Assembly: GCF_019898765.1 (NCBI RefSeq) | Contig: NZ_JAIOKB010000002.1 | Location: 62,001 to 126,000, forward strand | DNA length: 64,000 nt | Direction: 5' to 3' | DNA from: Sphingomonas yunnanensis | GTDB lineage: Bacteria > Pseudomonadota > Alphaproteobacteria > Sphingomonadales > Sphingomonadaceae | Part shown: positions 9,433 through 19,460 of the stretch, piece by piece | Numbering within the stretch: the stretch's first letter is position 1 | Layout of the letters: the number at the start of each line of letters is the position of its first letter | Made by a program: the position numbers and the translations under genes | The notes under the pieces: model-generated | Databases searched by the model: none | The model's input: the letters and a program-made list of their open reading frames with translations, nothing else | Told to the model about the DNA's origin: nothing

Positions 9433-9717
9433 CTACTCGTCCGCGCCCGCGTCCTCCGTGCCCTCGCCCTCGCCACCGCCGCCGCGCTCGAACCATGCCT
9501 CGACCGGGCCGCTGAGCTTGATCGTCAGCGGGCGACCGTGGCGATCGACCTTCTTGCCGAGCGCGACGCGGATCCAGCCCTCGGAGATGCTGTATTCCTC
9601 GACGTCGCGACGCTCGACGCCCTTGAAGCGAATACCGACGCCGCGCTGGAGCGCGGCCTGGTCGAAGTGCGGGCTCGACGGATCGATCGAGAGATGGTCG
9701 GGAGGGGTATCGGTCAT
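9433..9717 (-). CDS. DUF3297 family protein
   Basis: A 94-residue soluble protein with the DUF3297 core: GIGIRF-like GVGIRFKGVERRDVEEY, then ISEGWIRVALGKKVDRHG and PLTIKLSGPVEAWF. The family is short (about 80 residues) and of unknown function, common in Alpha- and Betaproteobacteria. The last 20 residues are Gly/Glu-rich and look like a disordered tail. It stands alone: the terminator of the next upstream gene lies just before its start. Confidence 0.88.
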   Translation of the reverse strand: MTDTPPDHLSIDPSSPHFDQAALQRGVGIRFKGVERRDVEEYSISEGWIRVALGKKVDRHGRPLTIKLSGPVEAWFERGGGGEGEGTEDAGADE

Positions 9718-9755
9718 GGCGCGGCGCCATGCCGCAATCCGCGCGCGCAGGCCAT

Positions 9756-9788
9756 CAAAAAACGGCGCGGGATCGCTCCCGCGCCGTT
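9756..9788 (-). terminator. Rho-independent terminator for the Tyr/Arg-rich secreted protein gene
   Basis: Read on the minus strand: a 12-bp perfect stem (AACGGCGCGGGA with TCCCGCGCCGTT) and a 4-base loop, followed by a run of T. It begins 8 bases after the stop of the gene at 9796-10179. Confidence 0.85.
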
Positions 9789-9795
9789 CGAGTGG

Positions 9796-10179
9796 TCAGT
9801 AGCCGTAACCGTAATAGCCCGGCGCCCGGTAATCGCGATAATAGCCGCGCGGCTCGTAGTAATAGGCCCGGGGCGGCGGGGCATACTCACGGTAATAGAC
9901 GCGCGGCGGCGGCGCCGGATAATAGCCGCGGTCGTAGTAGCCGCGATCGGCGTAATAGCCGCGATCGTAGCGATCGTAGTAGCGGTCGCGGTTGTTGCTC
10001 GACGCGATCGCCGCGCCCAACCCCAGCCCGATCACGCCGCCGAGCAACGCGCCCGCCGCCGTGTCGCCGCCGCGATCGCGGTGACGCCAGTAACGCTGCG
10101 CCTCCGCGGGCGCGGCGCTGGTCAGTGCGGTCGCCGCCAGTGCGGTGGCGAGCCCAACCTTTTTCCACAGTCCCGACAT
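9796..10179 (-). CDS. Secreted Tyr/Arg-rich glycine-zipper protein
   Basis: 127 residues: signal peptide (MSGLWKKVGLATALAATALT, cleavage near AEA-Q); a short basic stretch; a glycine-zipper segment (AAGALLGGVIGLGLGAAIA, about 40-58) that could insert into a membrane; then a low-complexity tail of repeated DRGYY-type units and Pro-rich APPPR segments. Similar small proteins are common in sphingomonads and have no assigned function. A related protein with the same signal-plus-zipper plan but a different order lies at 12743-13108. It has its own terminator. Envelope location is inferred from the signal peptide. Confidence 0.75.
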   Translation of the reverse strand: MSGLWKKVGLATALAATALTSAAPAEAQRYWRHRDRGGDTAAGALLGGVIGLGLGAAIASSNNRDRYYDRYDRGYYADRGYYDRGYYPAPPPRVYYREYAPPPRAYYYEPRGYYRDYRAPGYYGYGY

Positions 10180-10338
10180 CTCAAGACCTCCTCAACTCGG
10201 TTCGCATGATGGGTCCAACGCAAAGTGATGCGAGCCTGTTGCGATGATTAACCGAGTCGCGGTGAACCGTGCCGGAATGTGGCATTCATCGGGCGTATAG
10301 GCGGTAGCGCGGCGGAGAGGAGCAGCGCCGGCGACGGC

Positions 10339-10794
10339 TCAGCGCGGTCGCCGTGCGACGAAGAAATCGCGCAGCAGCCCCGCCGCCTCTCGCGCGCCGA
10401 TCCCCGCGTAGATCTCCGGTCGGTGATGGCAGGTGGGCTGGGTGAAGAAGCGCGCGCCATGCTCCACCGCGCCACCCTTGGGGTCGTCCGCGGCATAATA
10501 GAGCCGCGCGATCCGTGCGTGCGCGATCGCACCGGCGCACATCGCGCAGGGCTCTAGCGTCACCCATAGATCGCAATCCGCCAACCGGTCGCGGCCGAGC
10601 GCGCGCGCGGCGGCGCGGATGGCAAGCATCTCGGCGTGCGCGGTAGGATCGCACGTCGCGCGCGGCGCATTGGCCGCGACCGCGATCAATTGGCCTTCGC
10701 ACACCACCGCCGCGCCCACCGGTACCTCGCCGCGAGTCGCCGCCTCCCGTGCCGCGTCGAGCGCCTGGCGCATGGCGGGGGGCAGCGGGATCAT
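10339..10794 (-). CDS. tadA: tRNA-specific adenosine deaminase TadA
   Basis: Deaminates A34 to inosine in tRNA-Arg(ACG). The 151 residues have the CDA-fold zinc motifs in order: PTAHAEMLAI (zinc-binding His and proton-shuttle Glu) and LEPCAMCAGAI (two zinc-binding Cys). GEVPVGAAVV and the length agree with the TadA family. The start could also be the ATG at residue 7. Likely essential. The neighbours are unrelated and there is no sign of an operon. Confidence 0.95.
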   Translation of the reverse strand: MIPLPPAMRQALDAAREAATRGEVPVGAAVVCEGQLIAVAANAPRATCDPTAHAEMLAIRAAARALGRDRLADCDLWVTLEPCAMCAGAIAHARIARLYYAADDPKGGAVEHGARFFTQPTCHHRPEIYAGIGAREAAGLLRDFFVARRPR

Positions 10795-10857
10795 GCCGGC
10801 GCGCCTAGCGTGCCGCGCTCCGCCCCGCCAGCCTGAGCGACATCGCTCCGCGGCGAC

Positions 10858-11085
10858 TCAGTGCTGTTCGCCGGGCTTCTGGATGTCGACCTTGGGCACT
10901 TCGACCGTCTTGTTCTCGGTGCCGACGCTGACCTTGGCGACGTCCGCCTCGAACTTGGGCGCCTGTCCGCCCTCGAGCCGTGGCAGCTGCGCGGTCTGCG
11001 TCTGATCGAACTTGACGAATCCCAGCATCATCGCGGCGAGCAGCACCAGGGCCGCGATCCCCACCAGAGCGAGCAACATGCGCAT
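10858..11085 (-). CDS. Small membrane-anchored protein of unknown function
   Basis: 75 residues with one N-terminal hydrophobic helix (LLALVGIAALVLLAAMMLGFV) followed by about 45 polar residues ending PGEQH. The start at 11085 is chosen over upstream in-frame starts because GGAGG lies 7 bases before this ATG. The pattern of an N-terminal anchor with a periplasmic or cytoplasmic tail suggests an inner-membrane protein. No family is recognised. It stands alone, with rpmB divergent on the other side. Confidence 0.7.
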   Translation of the reverse strand: MRMLLALVGIAALVLLAAMMLGFVKFDQTQTAQLPRLEGGQAPKFEADVAKVSVGTENKTVEVPKVDIQKPGEQH

Positions 11086-11192
11086 GTGATATCCTCCCGA
11101 TCGGTACGTTAGCGCAACAACGCCATGGCCGCTACAACGCGCCGCCGTGAGCGAGGTTGCCACTGGCCCGGCGTGGCCGATCGCGTGATCGC

Positions 11193-11221
11193 TTGACCGA
11201 TCGGCCGTCGCGGGCTATCGC
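11193..11221 (+). promoter_or_regulatory. Candidate housekeeping promoter for rpmB
   Basis: TTGACC and TATCGC are separated by 17 bases, 40 bases before the rpmB start. The -35 hexamer is good and the -10 is weak, as is common in GC-rich alphaproteobacteria. Confidence 0.45.
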
Positions 11222-11260
11222 GCCCCACTTTCCGGGCAACCGATATTCAGGATCGATCAC

Positions 11261-11557
11261 ATGTCGCGCATCTGCGAGCTGACCGGCAAGGGCCGGCAGG
11301 TGGGGCACAACGTCTCCCACGCCAACAACAAGACCAAGCGCACGTTCCTGCCGAACCTGCAGAACGTCACGCTGCTCTCGGACGCGCTGGAGCGTTCGGT
11401 GTCGCTACGTGTCTCGACCCACGGGCTGCGCTCGGTCGAGCACAACGGCGGGCTGGACAACTGGCTGGTCAAGACCTCTGACGACAAGCTGTCGCTCAAG
11501 GCGCGCCGGCTCAAGCGCGATGTCGTGAAGAAGCGCGCCGCCGCCGTCGCGGCCTGA
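11261..11557 (+). CDS. rpmB: 50S ribosomal protein L28
   Basis: 98 residues, the usual alphaproteobacterial length. The N-terminal signature [20 protein letters not shown] is followed by [13 protein letters not shown] and a basic C-terminus ([14 protein letters not shown]). It is part of the large ribosomal subunit. It is transcribed alone, from a candidate promoter at 11193-11221 to a hairpin at 11582-11612. Confidence 0.97.
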   Translation: MSRICELTGKGRQVGHNVSHANNKTKRTFLPNLQNVTLLSDALERSVSLRVSTHGLRSVEHNGGLDNWLVKTSDDKLSLKARRLKRDVVKKRAAAVAA

Positions 11558-11581
11558 TCCGCTTCCCCGATCCGATCGATC

Positions 11582-11612
11582 GCGGCCCGCCGTCCCCGTG
11601 ACGGCGGGCCGC
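11582..11612. terminator. Hairpin between convergent rpmB and the phytase-like gene
   Basis: A 12-bp perfect stem (GCGGCCCGCCGT with ACGGCGGGCCGC) and a 7-base loop in the 69-base gap between convergent stops. There is no strong T run on either side, so it may be a weak bidirectional terminator. Confidence 0.6.
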
Positions 11613-11626
11613 TTCGCGTACGCGGC

Positions 11627-12592
11627 TCAGCCGTGCCAGCGGAATTTGGCGAGCACGGTCGGGCGCCAGCGCGACATGTCGTTGTCGGTGACCACCCAGA
11701 TCATCGTCGCGCCGCGCTCCACGCTGACCGCTACGCCCTCGGCATTCTCATGCGCCATGATCGCGCTGAGATCGGCCACGATCGGCCCGACCAGTAGCGC
11801 ACCGGGGCGAATCGAATCGCGCGCGATTCGCACCAACACCGAGTCGAAACGCAACGGCGGGAAGTGCCAGCGCCGGTTGAGCACCAGCACGTCGCCGTTC
11901 GGCAGGACGGCGGCGTCACTCGGCGCGAAGCCCTCGGGCGGCTGATAGTGTAGCACGCCCCAGACCGCGCCGGGCGCGGTCGGGTCACCCGCGAAGAGCA
12001 GGGCCTCATGGGGCTCACGCATGCCACGCCAACCCTCCTGGAGGACGAGGAAGCGGCCGTCGTTCAGCCGCACCAGTGACTCAGGCCCGGTGTTGTCACC
12101 CCAGCGCCGCATCGGCTTGGGCGCGATCCGCGCGGTGGCGTGCTCGAGGTCGGGGGCGAACCGCCAGATCTCGTTCACTCGCTCGAAGCCGATCCACGCG
12201 TCGCCGGTAGTGCGATCGAGCACCAGCGACTCGGTGTCGCGATCCTGGCGCATCCAGCCGGTACCCGGGCCGTCCTTCAGCGACACGACGCCGCGACGTG
12301 TCAGCCGCGCGCCCGCGATGCTGAGTCGGAGGAACTGGCCGCCGTCGCTCAGCAACACCGCCTCGTCACCGCGCAGCGCCAGCGCCGAATAGCCGCCGAA
12401 GGCATGATCGTCCGAGCTGAGCGAGAGCGCGCCGAGCGGTTCGAGCGGGCCGAGCCGGCGCGGCCATCCGCCCCGCGGCGGAAGCCATCGCGCACGCACC
12501 GTCGCGTCGGACGAGAGCACCGGCAACCGCGCCTCGCCGGCCCAGCCGGGCACCAGCAGCAGCACCGCCAGCAGGGAGAGGAACCAGCGCAT
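11627..12592 (-). CDS. Secreted esterase-like protein of the phytase-like (PF13449-type) family
   Basis: 321 residues. A signal peptide (MRWFLSLLAVLLLVPGWAGEA) directs it out of the cytoplasm. The body reads as a beta-propeller-like fold: YSALALRGDEAVLLSDGG, DTESLVLDRTTGDAWIGFE, GPESLVRLNDGRFLVL and EGVAVSVERG are the repeated acidic blade motifs of the esterase-like phytase family. Known members are periplasmic or extracellular hydrolases of uncertain substrate. No catalytic residue can be assigned with certainty. It converges on rpmB and is divergent from the glycine-zipper gene. Confidence 0.8.
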   Translation of the reverse strand: MRWFLSLLAVLLLVPGWAGEARLPVLSSDATVRARWLPPRGGWPRRLGPLEPLGALSLSSDDHAFGGYSALALRGDEAVLLSDGGQFLRLSIAGARLTRRGVVSLKDGPGTGWMRQDRDTESLVLDRTTGDAWIGFERVNEIWRFAPDLEHATARIAPKPMRRWGDNTGPESLVRLNDGRFLVLQEGWRGMREPHEALLFAGDPTAPGAVWGVLHYQPPEGFAPSDAAVLPNGDVLVLNRRWHFPPLRFDSVLVRIARDSIRPGALLVGPIVADLSAIMAHENAEGVAVSVERGATMIWVVTDNDMSRWRPTVLAKFRWHG

Positions 12593-12742
12593 CGCGGCGC
12601 TCTACGGGAGCCATGCCCCCGGGGAAAGAAGGATGAACCTTCGATAACGGGCGCATTCAGGGTCGGCTCAACGCGACTCGAGCATAACCGCAACATCGAC
12701 GGGCAGCCCCGCCGACCGGAACAAGCAAACGGGAGATGACCG

Positions 12743-13108
12743 ATGTTCAAGAATCTCGCTCTGGCTGGCGCCGCGCTCGCGATGGGCACCGCCGCGATCG
12801 CGCCGACCGCCGCCGACGCGCAGCGTTACTATGGCAGCCGCTATGATCGCGACTATCGGGACAATCGCTACGAGCGCAGCAGCTACCGCGACTATGACCG
12901 TCGCGGCGACTCGCGCCGGTACAATTACAACCAGCGCTGCTCGGGCGGCACCACCGGCACGGTGGTGGGCGCGATCGCGGGCGGCCTGCTCGGCCGGGTC
13001 ATCGACTCGCGCGGCGACCGCACGCTGGGCACGGTGCTGGGTGGCGTCGGCGGCGCGGTCGCGGGCAACGCGATCGAAAAGTCGAACAACCCGCGGTACT
13101 GCCGTTAA
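12743..13108 (+). CDS. Secreted glycine-zipper 2TM-domain protein, Tyr/Arg-rich
   Basis: 121 residues: signal peptide (MFKNLALAGAALAMGTAAIA, cleavage near ADA-Q), a 45-residue Tyr/Arg/Asp-rich stretch (YDRDYRDNRYERSSYRDYDR), then a glycine-zipper 2TM domain (GTVVGAIAGGLLGRVID and GTVLGGVGGAVAGNAIE). The double zipper is the Rick_17kDa/SlyB-type motif of small envelope proteins. Two Cys (one in QRCSGG, one near the end) could form a disulfide. AACGGGAGATG gives a ribosome site just before the ATG. Its plan resembles the protein at 9796-10179. Confidence 0.8.
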   Translation: MFKNLALAGAALAMGTAAIAPTAADAQRYYGSRYDRDYRDNRYERSSYRDYDRRGDSRRYNYNQRCSGGTTGTVVGAIAGGLLGRVIDSRGDRTLGTVLGGVGGAVAGNAIEKSNNPRYCR

Positions 13109-13194
13109 CTTCTTGCGGTTACAGGGGCGGACGTGGCCGAGCGGCCGTGCTGTCCCGACCGCCACGAGTTCCCTCGCGTAGAGTAGGAGGGCGC

Positions 13195-13222
13195 GGGTCC
13201 GGTACCTTCGGGTGCCGGACCC
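13195..13222. terminator. Hairpin between convergent genes
   Basis: GGGTCCGGTACC (13195-13206), a TTCG loop, and GGTGCCGGACCC (13211-13222), with one G-U pair. It is placed between the plus-strand glycine-zipper gene and the minus-strand gene ending at 13249, so it could serve both. Confidence 0.65.
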
Positions 13223-13248
13223 GTAGTTTCATGTGGACCACGAATACA

Positions 13249-13605
13249 CTATTGATAGTGGCCGAGCCGCTCGAACCCGGCGTTGGTCTTCGCCATCTTC
13301 ATCAGCTTGCGGATCTGCCCGCGCGCGTGGCGATCGAACTTGCGATCGTCGTAGACGCCACGCCAGATGAACTCGTCCTTTTCCTGAAGGGCCTTCAGCG
13401 CGGCGGTCAGCGTGTGCTGGTTATCGGTCGCGCCGCCGCGCAGCAGCGCCGCGCACACCATCTCCTCGGCCGCGGCCTGGTCGCAGTCGTCGTGCCGGTC
13501 GCGGCCGTGGCGCTCGGCGGTGACCTGGTCGGCGCGCGCCGCCGCGACTCGGCGCTCGAGCCAGGTGCGCACCGCGGCGGCGTCCCAGGCAGCCGATACG
13601 GTCAC
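13249..13605 (-). CDS. Small conserved-looking protein of unknown function
   Basis: 118 residues starting at a GTG (13605) that overlaps the upstream stop as GTGA, so the two genes are translationally coupled. The protein is mostly alpha-helical in character, with a His/Asp-rich middle (RHGRDRHDDCDQAAAEE), then LTAALKALQEKDEFIWRGVYDD and a basic C-terminal region (RGQIRKLMKMAKTNAGFERL). No signal peptide or membrane segment. I do not recognise the family. Its coupling to the HTH-like upstream gene suggests a joint role. Confidence 0.55.
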   Translation of the reverse strand: MTVSAAWDAAAVRTWLERRVAAARADQVTAERHGRDRHDDCDQAAAEEMVCAALLRGGATDNQHTLTAALKALQEKDEFIWRGVYDDRKFDRHARGQIRKLMKMAKTNAGFERLGHYQ

Positions 13606-14045
13606 GCCGCCTCCGCGTCCGCGGCGAGCACCCGGGCGACCTCGTCCTCGGCCAGGCCGAACACCGCGGCCAGCCCGGCGAGGCTCGCACCGCGCGCCGC
13701 GAGCGTGCGGATCCGCTCGCTGTCCACCAGCGTGGCATAACCGCTGACGTCGCGATCCTGCCGCACCACGTCGCGCCGCCCGGAGCCGCGCTTGCGCTCG
13801 GCCGCAGCGCGGTGTGGGTCGCGCTCGGCCAATGCCGTCGCGGTCTTGCGACGCGAGCGACGTGCCGCCTCGCGCTCCTGCGCCTGCGCCTCGCGCGCCG
13901 CGGCGCGCGTCTCGAGCCGCGCCGTCATCGCGTCCGCCCGTGCCGCGGCGCGCGCCTCGCTCGACCCCGCGCGCTCGTCGGCGCTTGTGGCGGCGTCGCG
14001 GCGCTCGCCCCCTGCTCCCCCCAGGTTCCAGCTGCTGTCGACCAC
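13602..14045 (-). CDS. Ala/Arg-rich coiled protein with C-terminal HTH-like segment
   Basis: About 147 residues if started at the GTG at 14045 (GGGAG just upstream); longer starts would run into obgE on the other strand. The middle is an Ala/Arg/Glu-rich stretch (ARADAMTARLETRAAAREAQ and onward) that would form a long charged helix. The last 50 residues contain IRTLAARGASLAGLAAVFGL followed by AEDEVARVL, which reads like a helix-turn-helix. The stop overlaps the start of the next gene by four bases. Function unknown; a DNA- or RNA-binding role is only a guess. Divergent from obgE. Confidence 0.5.
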   Translation of the reverse strand: MVDSSWNLGGAGGERRDAATSADERAGSSEARAAARADAMTARLETRAAAREAQAQEREAARRSRRKTATALAERDPHRAAAERKRGSGRRDVVRQDRDVSGYATLVDSERIRTLAARGASLAGLAAVFGLAEDEVARVLAADAEAA

Positions 14046-14137
14046 GCTCGCTCCCACGGCGCCCCGTGCGCCCCTGTCCGCTCCTACGGTGACGGCGGCA
14101 TCGCGGGCAACCCGCTGCCACGACGCTGTCGCTTTAG

Positions 14138-15217
<1,080 letters not shown>

Positions 15218-15240
15218 ATTGAAGCGCCTATGAGGGAGTC

Positions 15241-15804
15241 ATGGCCACGCAGATCACGCCCGACTACCCGCTGCTGACCGCCGACCGCTTCCTCGAGATG
15301 GACTTCGGGGAGGACAAGGCGGAGCTCGACAACGGCGTCGTGCGGATGATGGCCGGCGGGTCGGCGCGCCATGCCGAAGTCGCCGCCAACATCATCTCGA
15401 CCTTGCGGCTGCTCCTTCGCGGCAGCGGCTGCAAGCCGTACGGATCCGACATGGCGCTGAAGACCCACGACTTCTCCGTGCGTCTTCCCGACGTGGCCGT
15501 CTTCTGCGGCAAGAACGATCCGGCGTTCGACACGGCCAAAGCCTTCACCGACCCGCGCGTCCTGTTCGAGGTGCTCTCCGGCAGCACCGCGCGCACCGAT
15601 CTCCGAGTGAAGCTGGACGAGTATAAGGCGCTGCCCAGCGTCGACACGATCGTGTTCGTCGACATCGCGACCGAGCGCCTGCGCGTGCTGCAGCGCACGG
15701 CGCCGCGCGCGTGGAGCGACGTCGCGCACGACGCCCCCGCCGACCTCGCGCTGCCCGCGCTCAGCCTCACCCTCCCGCACGCCGAGATCTTCGCGCGCGA
15801 TTGA
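15241..15804 (+). CDS. Uma2-family (DUF820) restriction-endonuclease-like protein
   Basis: 187 residues. The PD-(D/E)XK-type core is visible as AELDNGVVRMMAGG, RLPDVAVFCG (acidic residue), LFEVLSGSTARTDLRVKLDEY (Glu, then the Asp/Lys/Tyr pattern of Uma2) and IVFVDIATERLRVLQR. The family is widespread in cyanobacteria and proteobacteria and its biological role is unknown. GAGGGAGTC lies just before the ATG. It sits between obgE and proB with short gaps, so it is probably co-transcribed, but it looks like an insertion into an otherwise housekeeping run. Confidence 0.85.
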   Translation: MATQITPDYPLLTADRFLEMDFGEDKAELDNGVVRMMAGGSARHAEVAANIISTLRLLLRGSGCKPYGSDMALKTHDFSVRLPDVAVFCGKNDPAFDTAKAFTDPRVLFEVLSGSTARTDLRVKLDEYKALPSVDTIVFVDIATERLRVLQRTAPRAWSDVAHDAPADLALPALSLTLPHAEIFARD

Positions 15805-15839
15805 GCCCGGCGCGCGCGCGCGCTACCGCTCGCCGCGCC

Positions 15840-16939
<1,100 letters not shown>

Positions 16940-16943
<4 letters not shown>

Positions 16944-17845
16944 TCCTGGCGCTGACGGGGGCGACGGGCTTCGTCGGCGGCGTGCTGCTGGAGCAGGCGC
17001 TGGCAGCGGGCCATCAGGTGCGCGCGCTCGCGCGGCGGGCGCAGCCGGCGCGCGACGGCGTGACCTGGGTGAGCGGCGCGCTCGACGACGCGGCGGCGCT
17101 CTCGCCGCTGATCTCGACCGCCGACGCGGTGGTCCATGTCGCCGGGGCGGTGAACGCGCCCGACCGCGCCGGTTTCGCCAACGCCAATGTCGAGGGCACG
17201 CGCGCCGTCGTCGAGGCGGCCGAGATCTGGGGCGCCTCCCGCTTCGTCCACGTCTCCTCGCTCGCCGCGCGCGAGCCGACGCTCTCCAACTACGGCTGGT
17301 CCAAGGCGGGCGCGGAGGCGGAGGTGGCCGCCAGCGGGCTCGACTGGACGATCGTCCGCCCGCCCGGCGTCTACGGCCCCGGCGACATGGAGCAGCGCGA
17401 CCTGTTCCGCGCGGCGCGACGCGGCGTGGTGCCGCTGCCGCCCAACGGCCAGCTCTCGATCCTCCACGTCGACGACCTCGCGCGGCTGCTGCTGACGCTC
17501 GCCGAGCGGCCGGGAACAGGCATGCACGCCATCTACGAGCCCGCCAGCCCCGACGGGGCCCTGCGCTACACCGACTTCGCGCGCGCCATCGCCGCCGCGG
17601 TCGGCCGCCGCGCGCTGCCGCTGCCGCTCCCGGCCGGGGTGCTCCGCCTCGCCGCGCGTGGCGACGCGCTGGTCCGCGGCGCGAAGGCCAAGCTCACCGC
17701 CGACCGCGTCGCCTATATGATGCACCCCGACTGGACCGCCGATCCCGCCAAGGCGCCGCCCCCGGAGCTGTGGCGCGCGCGGATCGGCGCGGCGGAGGGG
17801 CTGGCCGCCACGGCGCGATGGTATCGCGCCCAAGGGCTGCTATAG
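16940..17845 (+). CDS. NAD(P)-dependent SDR/epimerase, probable ceramide reductase CerR
   Basis: 301-residue extended SDR with the Rossmann motif TGATGFVGG near the N-terminus, the HVSSLA segment and the active-site pattern YGWSKAGAE. It resembles the NDUFA9-like branch. The order epimerase, acyl carrier protein, serine palmitoyltransferase matches the Caulobacter ceramide locus, in which a member of this family reduces the 3-oxo group of the ceramide intermediate. The role here rests on that synteny. The GTG start overlaps the proB stop. Confidence 0.7.
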
Positions 17846-17888
17846 CGCGGCCCGACATCCGCCGCATTTCAAGGCCACAGCCGATCTC

Positions 17889-18131
17889 ATGACCGACCGC
17901 AGCACGATCCTCGACACGCTCCGCGCGCAGATCGAACCCTTCAACAAGAAGGGCATCGAGATCACCGAGGCGACCAGCTTCCAGGGCGACCTGGAGTGGG
18001 ACTCGCTCACCGTGATGGACTTCGTCGCCGCGATCGAGGACGAGTTCGACATCATCATCACGATGAACATGCAGGCCGAGATCGAGACGGTGGGGCAGCT
18101 CGCCGACGCGGTCGACAAGCTGCGGGGCTGA
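17889..18131 (+). CDS. Acyl carrier protein of the sphingolipid locus
   Basis: 80 residues with the phosphopantetheine attachment Ser39 in the EWDSLTVMDF motif, and the four-helix carrier layout. It is distinct from the fatty-acid AcpP (no DSLD motif). It lies 44 bases after the epimerase gene and 5 bases before the serine palmitoyltransferase gene. In Caulobacter the dedicated ACP in this position delivers the acyl chain for long-chain base synthesis; the same role is inferred here. Confidence 0.88.
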   Translation: MTDRSTILDTLRAQIEPFNKKGIEITEATSFQGDLEWDSLTVMDFVAAIEDEFDIIITMNMQAEIETVGQLADAVDKLRG

Positions 18132-18136
18132 CCGCC

Positions 18137-19411
18137 ATGACCGAGACCGGCCTCCAGCCCGAGGCTCTGCCCGAGATCGTCGCGCCCGCGCCGACCGCGC
18201 ACGACCTGTTCGCCAAGTTCGATCCGCTGATCGCCGAGCGCGACAAGCTGATGTCCTCGGGCGTACGCGATCCGTTCGGCATCGTCATGGAGGAAGTGCG
18301 CTCGCCCACCACCGCGGTGATCCGCGGCCAGGAGACGATCCTGCTCGGCACCTACAATTACATGGGCATGACCTTCGACCCCGACGTGATCGCGGCGGGT
18401 AAGCGCGCGCTGGAGCAGTTCGGCAGCGGCACCAACGGCAGCCGCATGCTCAACGGCACCTTCCGCGACCATGTCGACGCCGAGGACGCGCTGCGCGAGT
18501 TCTACGGCGCCGAGCATGCGATGGTCTTCTCCACGGGCTACCAGGCGAACCTGGGCGTGATCTCGACGATCGCGGGCCGCGGCGAATATGTCATCCTCGA
18601 CGCCGACAGCCACGCCTCGATCTACGACGGCTGCAAGATGGGCGACGCCGAGATCGTCCGCTTCCGCCACAATTCGGTCGAGGACCTCGACAAGCGCCTC
18701 GGCCGCCTGCCCAAGGAGCCGGGCAAGCTGGTGGTGCTCGAGGGCGTCTACTCGATGCTCGGCGACATCGCACCGCTGCGCGAGATGGTCACGGTGGCGC
18801 GGCGGCACGGCTGCATGGTGCTGGTCGACGAGGCGCACTCCATGGGCTTCTTCGGCCCGCATGGCCGCGGCGTCTACGAGGAGCTGGGCCTCGCGCTCGG
18901 CGACGACGTCGACTTCGTGATCGGCACCTTCTCCAAGTCGGTCGGCACGGTCGGCGGCTTCTGCATCTCGAACCATCCCAAGTTCGAGGCGCTGCGGCTC
19001 TCCTGCCGCCCCTATATCTTCACCGCCTCGCTGCCGCCGTCCGTGGTCGCGACCGCCGCCACCTCGGTGCGCAAGCTGATGCACGCGCACGAGAAGCGCG
19101 CGCGCCTGTGGGATAATGCGCGCCAGCTGCACGGCGGGCTGAAGGCGCTGGGCTTCCGGCTCGGCACCGCGGCACCCGACTCGGCGATCGTCGCGGTGAT
19201 CCTGGAAGACCAGGAGCAGGCGGTGGCGATGTGGCAGGGGCTGCTCGAGGCCGGGCTGTACGTCAACGTCGCGCGCCCGCCCGCGACGCCGACGGGCACC
19301 TTCCTGCTGCGTTGCTCGATCTGCGCCGAGCACAGCGCCGAGCAGATCGACCGCGTGATCGACATGTTCGCCGCGGCGGGTCAGCAGGTCGGGGCGATCA
19401 CCGCGGCCTGA
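18137..19411 (+). CDS. spt: Serine palmitoyltransferase
   Basis: Condenses serine with a fatty acyl thioester to 3-ketosphinganine, the committed step of sphingolipid synthesis; PLP-dependent alpha-oxoamine synthase fold. 424 residues. Visible motifs: GTYNYMGMTFDP, GTNGSRMLNGT, VLVDEAHSMGFFG (PLP-binding Asp) and the Schiff-base Lys near 267 in GTFSKSVGTVGG. The N-terminal 30 residues are acidic and Pro-rich. The link to the dedicated ACP directly upstream favours Spt over AONS/Kbl or ALA synthase. Sphingomonads replace LPS with glycosphingolipid, so this gene should be central to the outer membrane. Confidence 0.92.
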   Translation: MTETGLQPEALPEIVAPAPTAHDLFAKFDPLIAERDKLMSSGVRDPFGIVMEEVRSPTTAVIRGQETILLGTYNYMGMTFDPDVIAAGKRALEQFGSGTNGSRMLNGTFRDHVDAEDALREFYGAEHAMVFSTGYQANLGVISTIAGRGEYVILDADSHASIYDGCKMGDAEIVRFRHNSVEDLDKRLGRLPKEPGKLVVLEGVYSMLGDIAPLREMVTVARRHGCMVLVDEAHSMGFFGPHGRGVYEELGLALGDDVDFVIGTFSKSVGTVGGFCISNHPKFEALRLSCRPYIFTASLPPSVVATAATSVRKLMHAHEKRARLWDNARQLHGGLKALGFRLGTAAPDSAIVAVILEDQEQAVAMWQGLLEAGLYVNVARPPATPTGTFLLRCSICAEHSAEQIDRVIDMFAAAGQQVGAITAA

Positions 19412-19460
19412 GCGGGGCCGCTTAACCTTTGGTAAGGTAAACACCGGTACATCGCCGGCG

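Noticed and set aside
13130..13165. GCGGACGTGGCCGAGCGGC looks like the 5' part of a tRNA-Leu or tRNA-Ser
   Set aside because: No matching anticodon arm, T arm or 3' acceptor strand follows. It is a chance match or a fragment too short to support.
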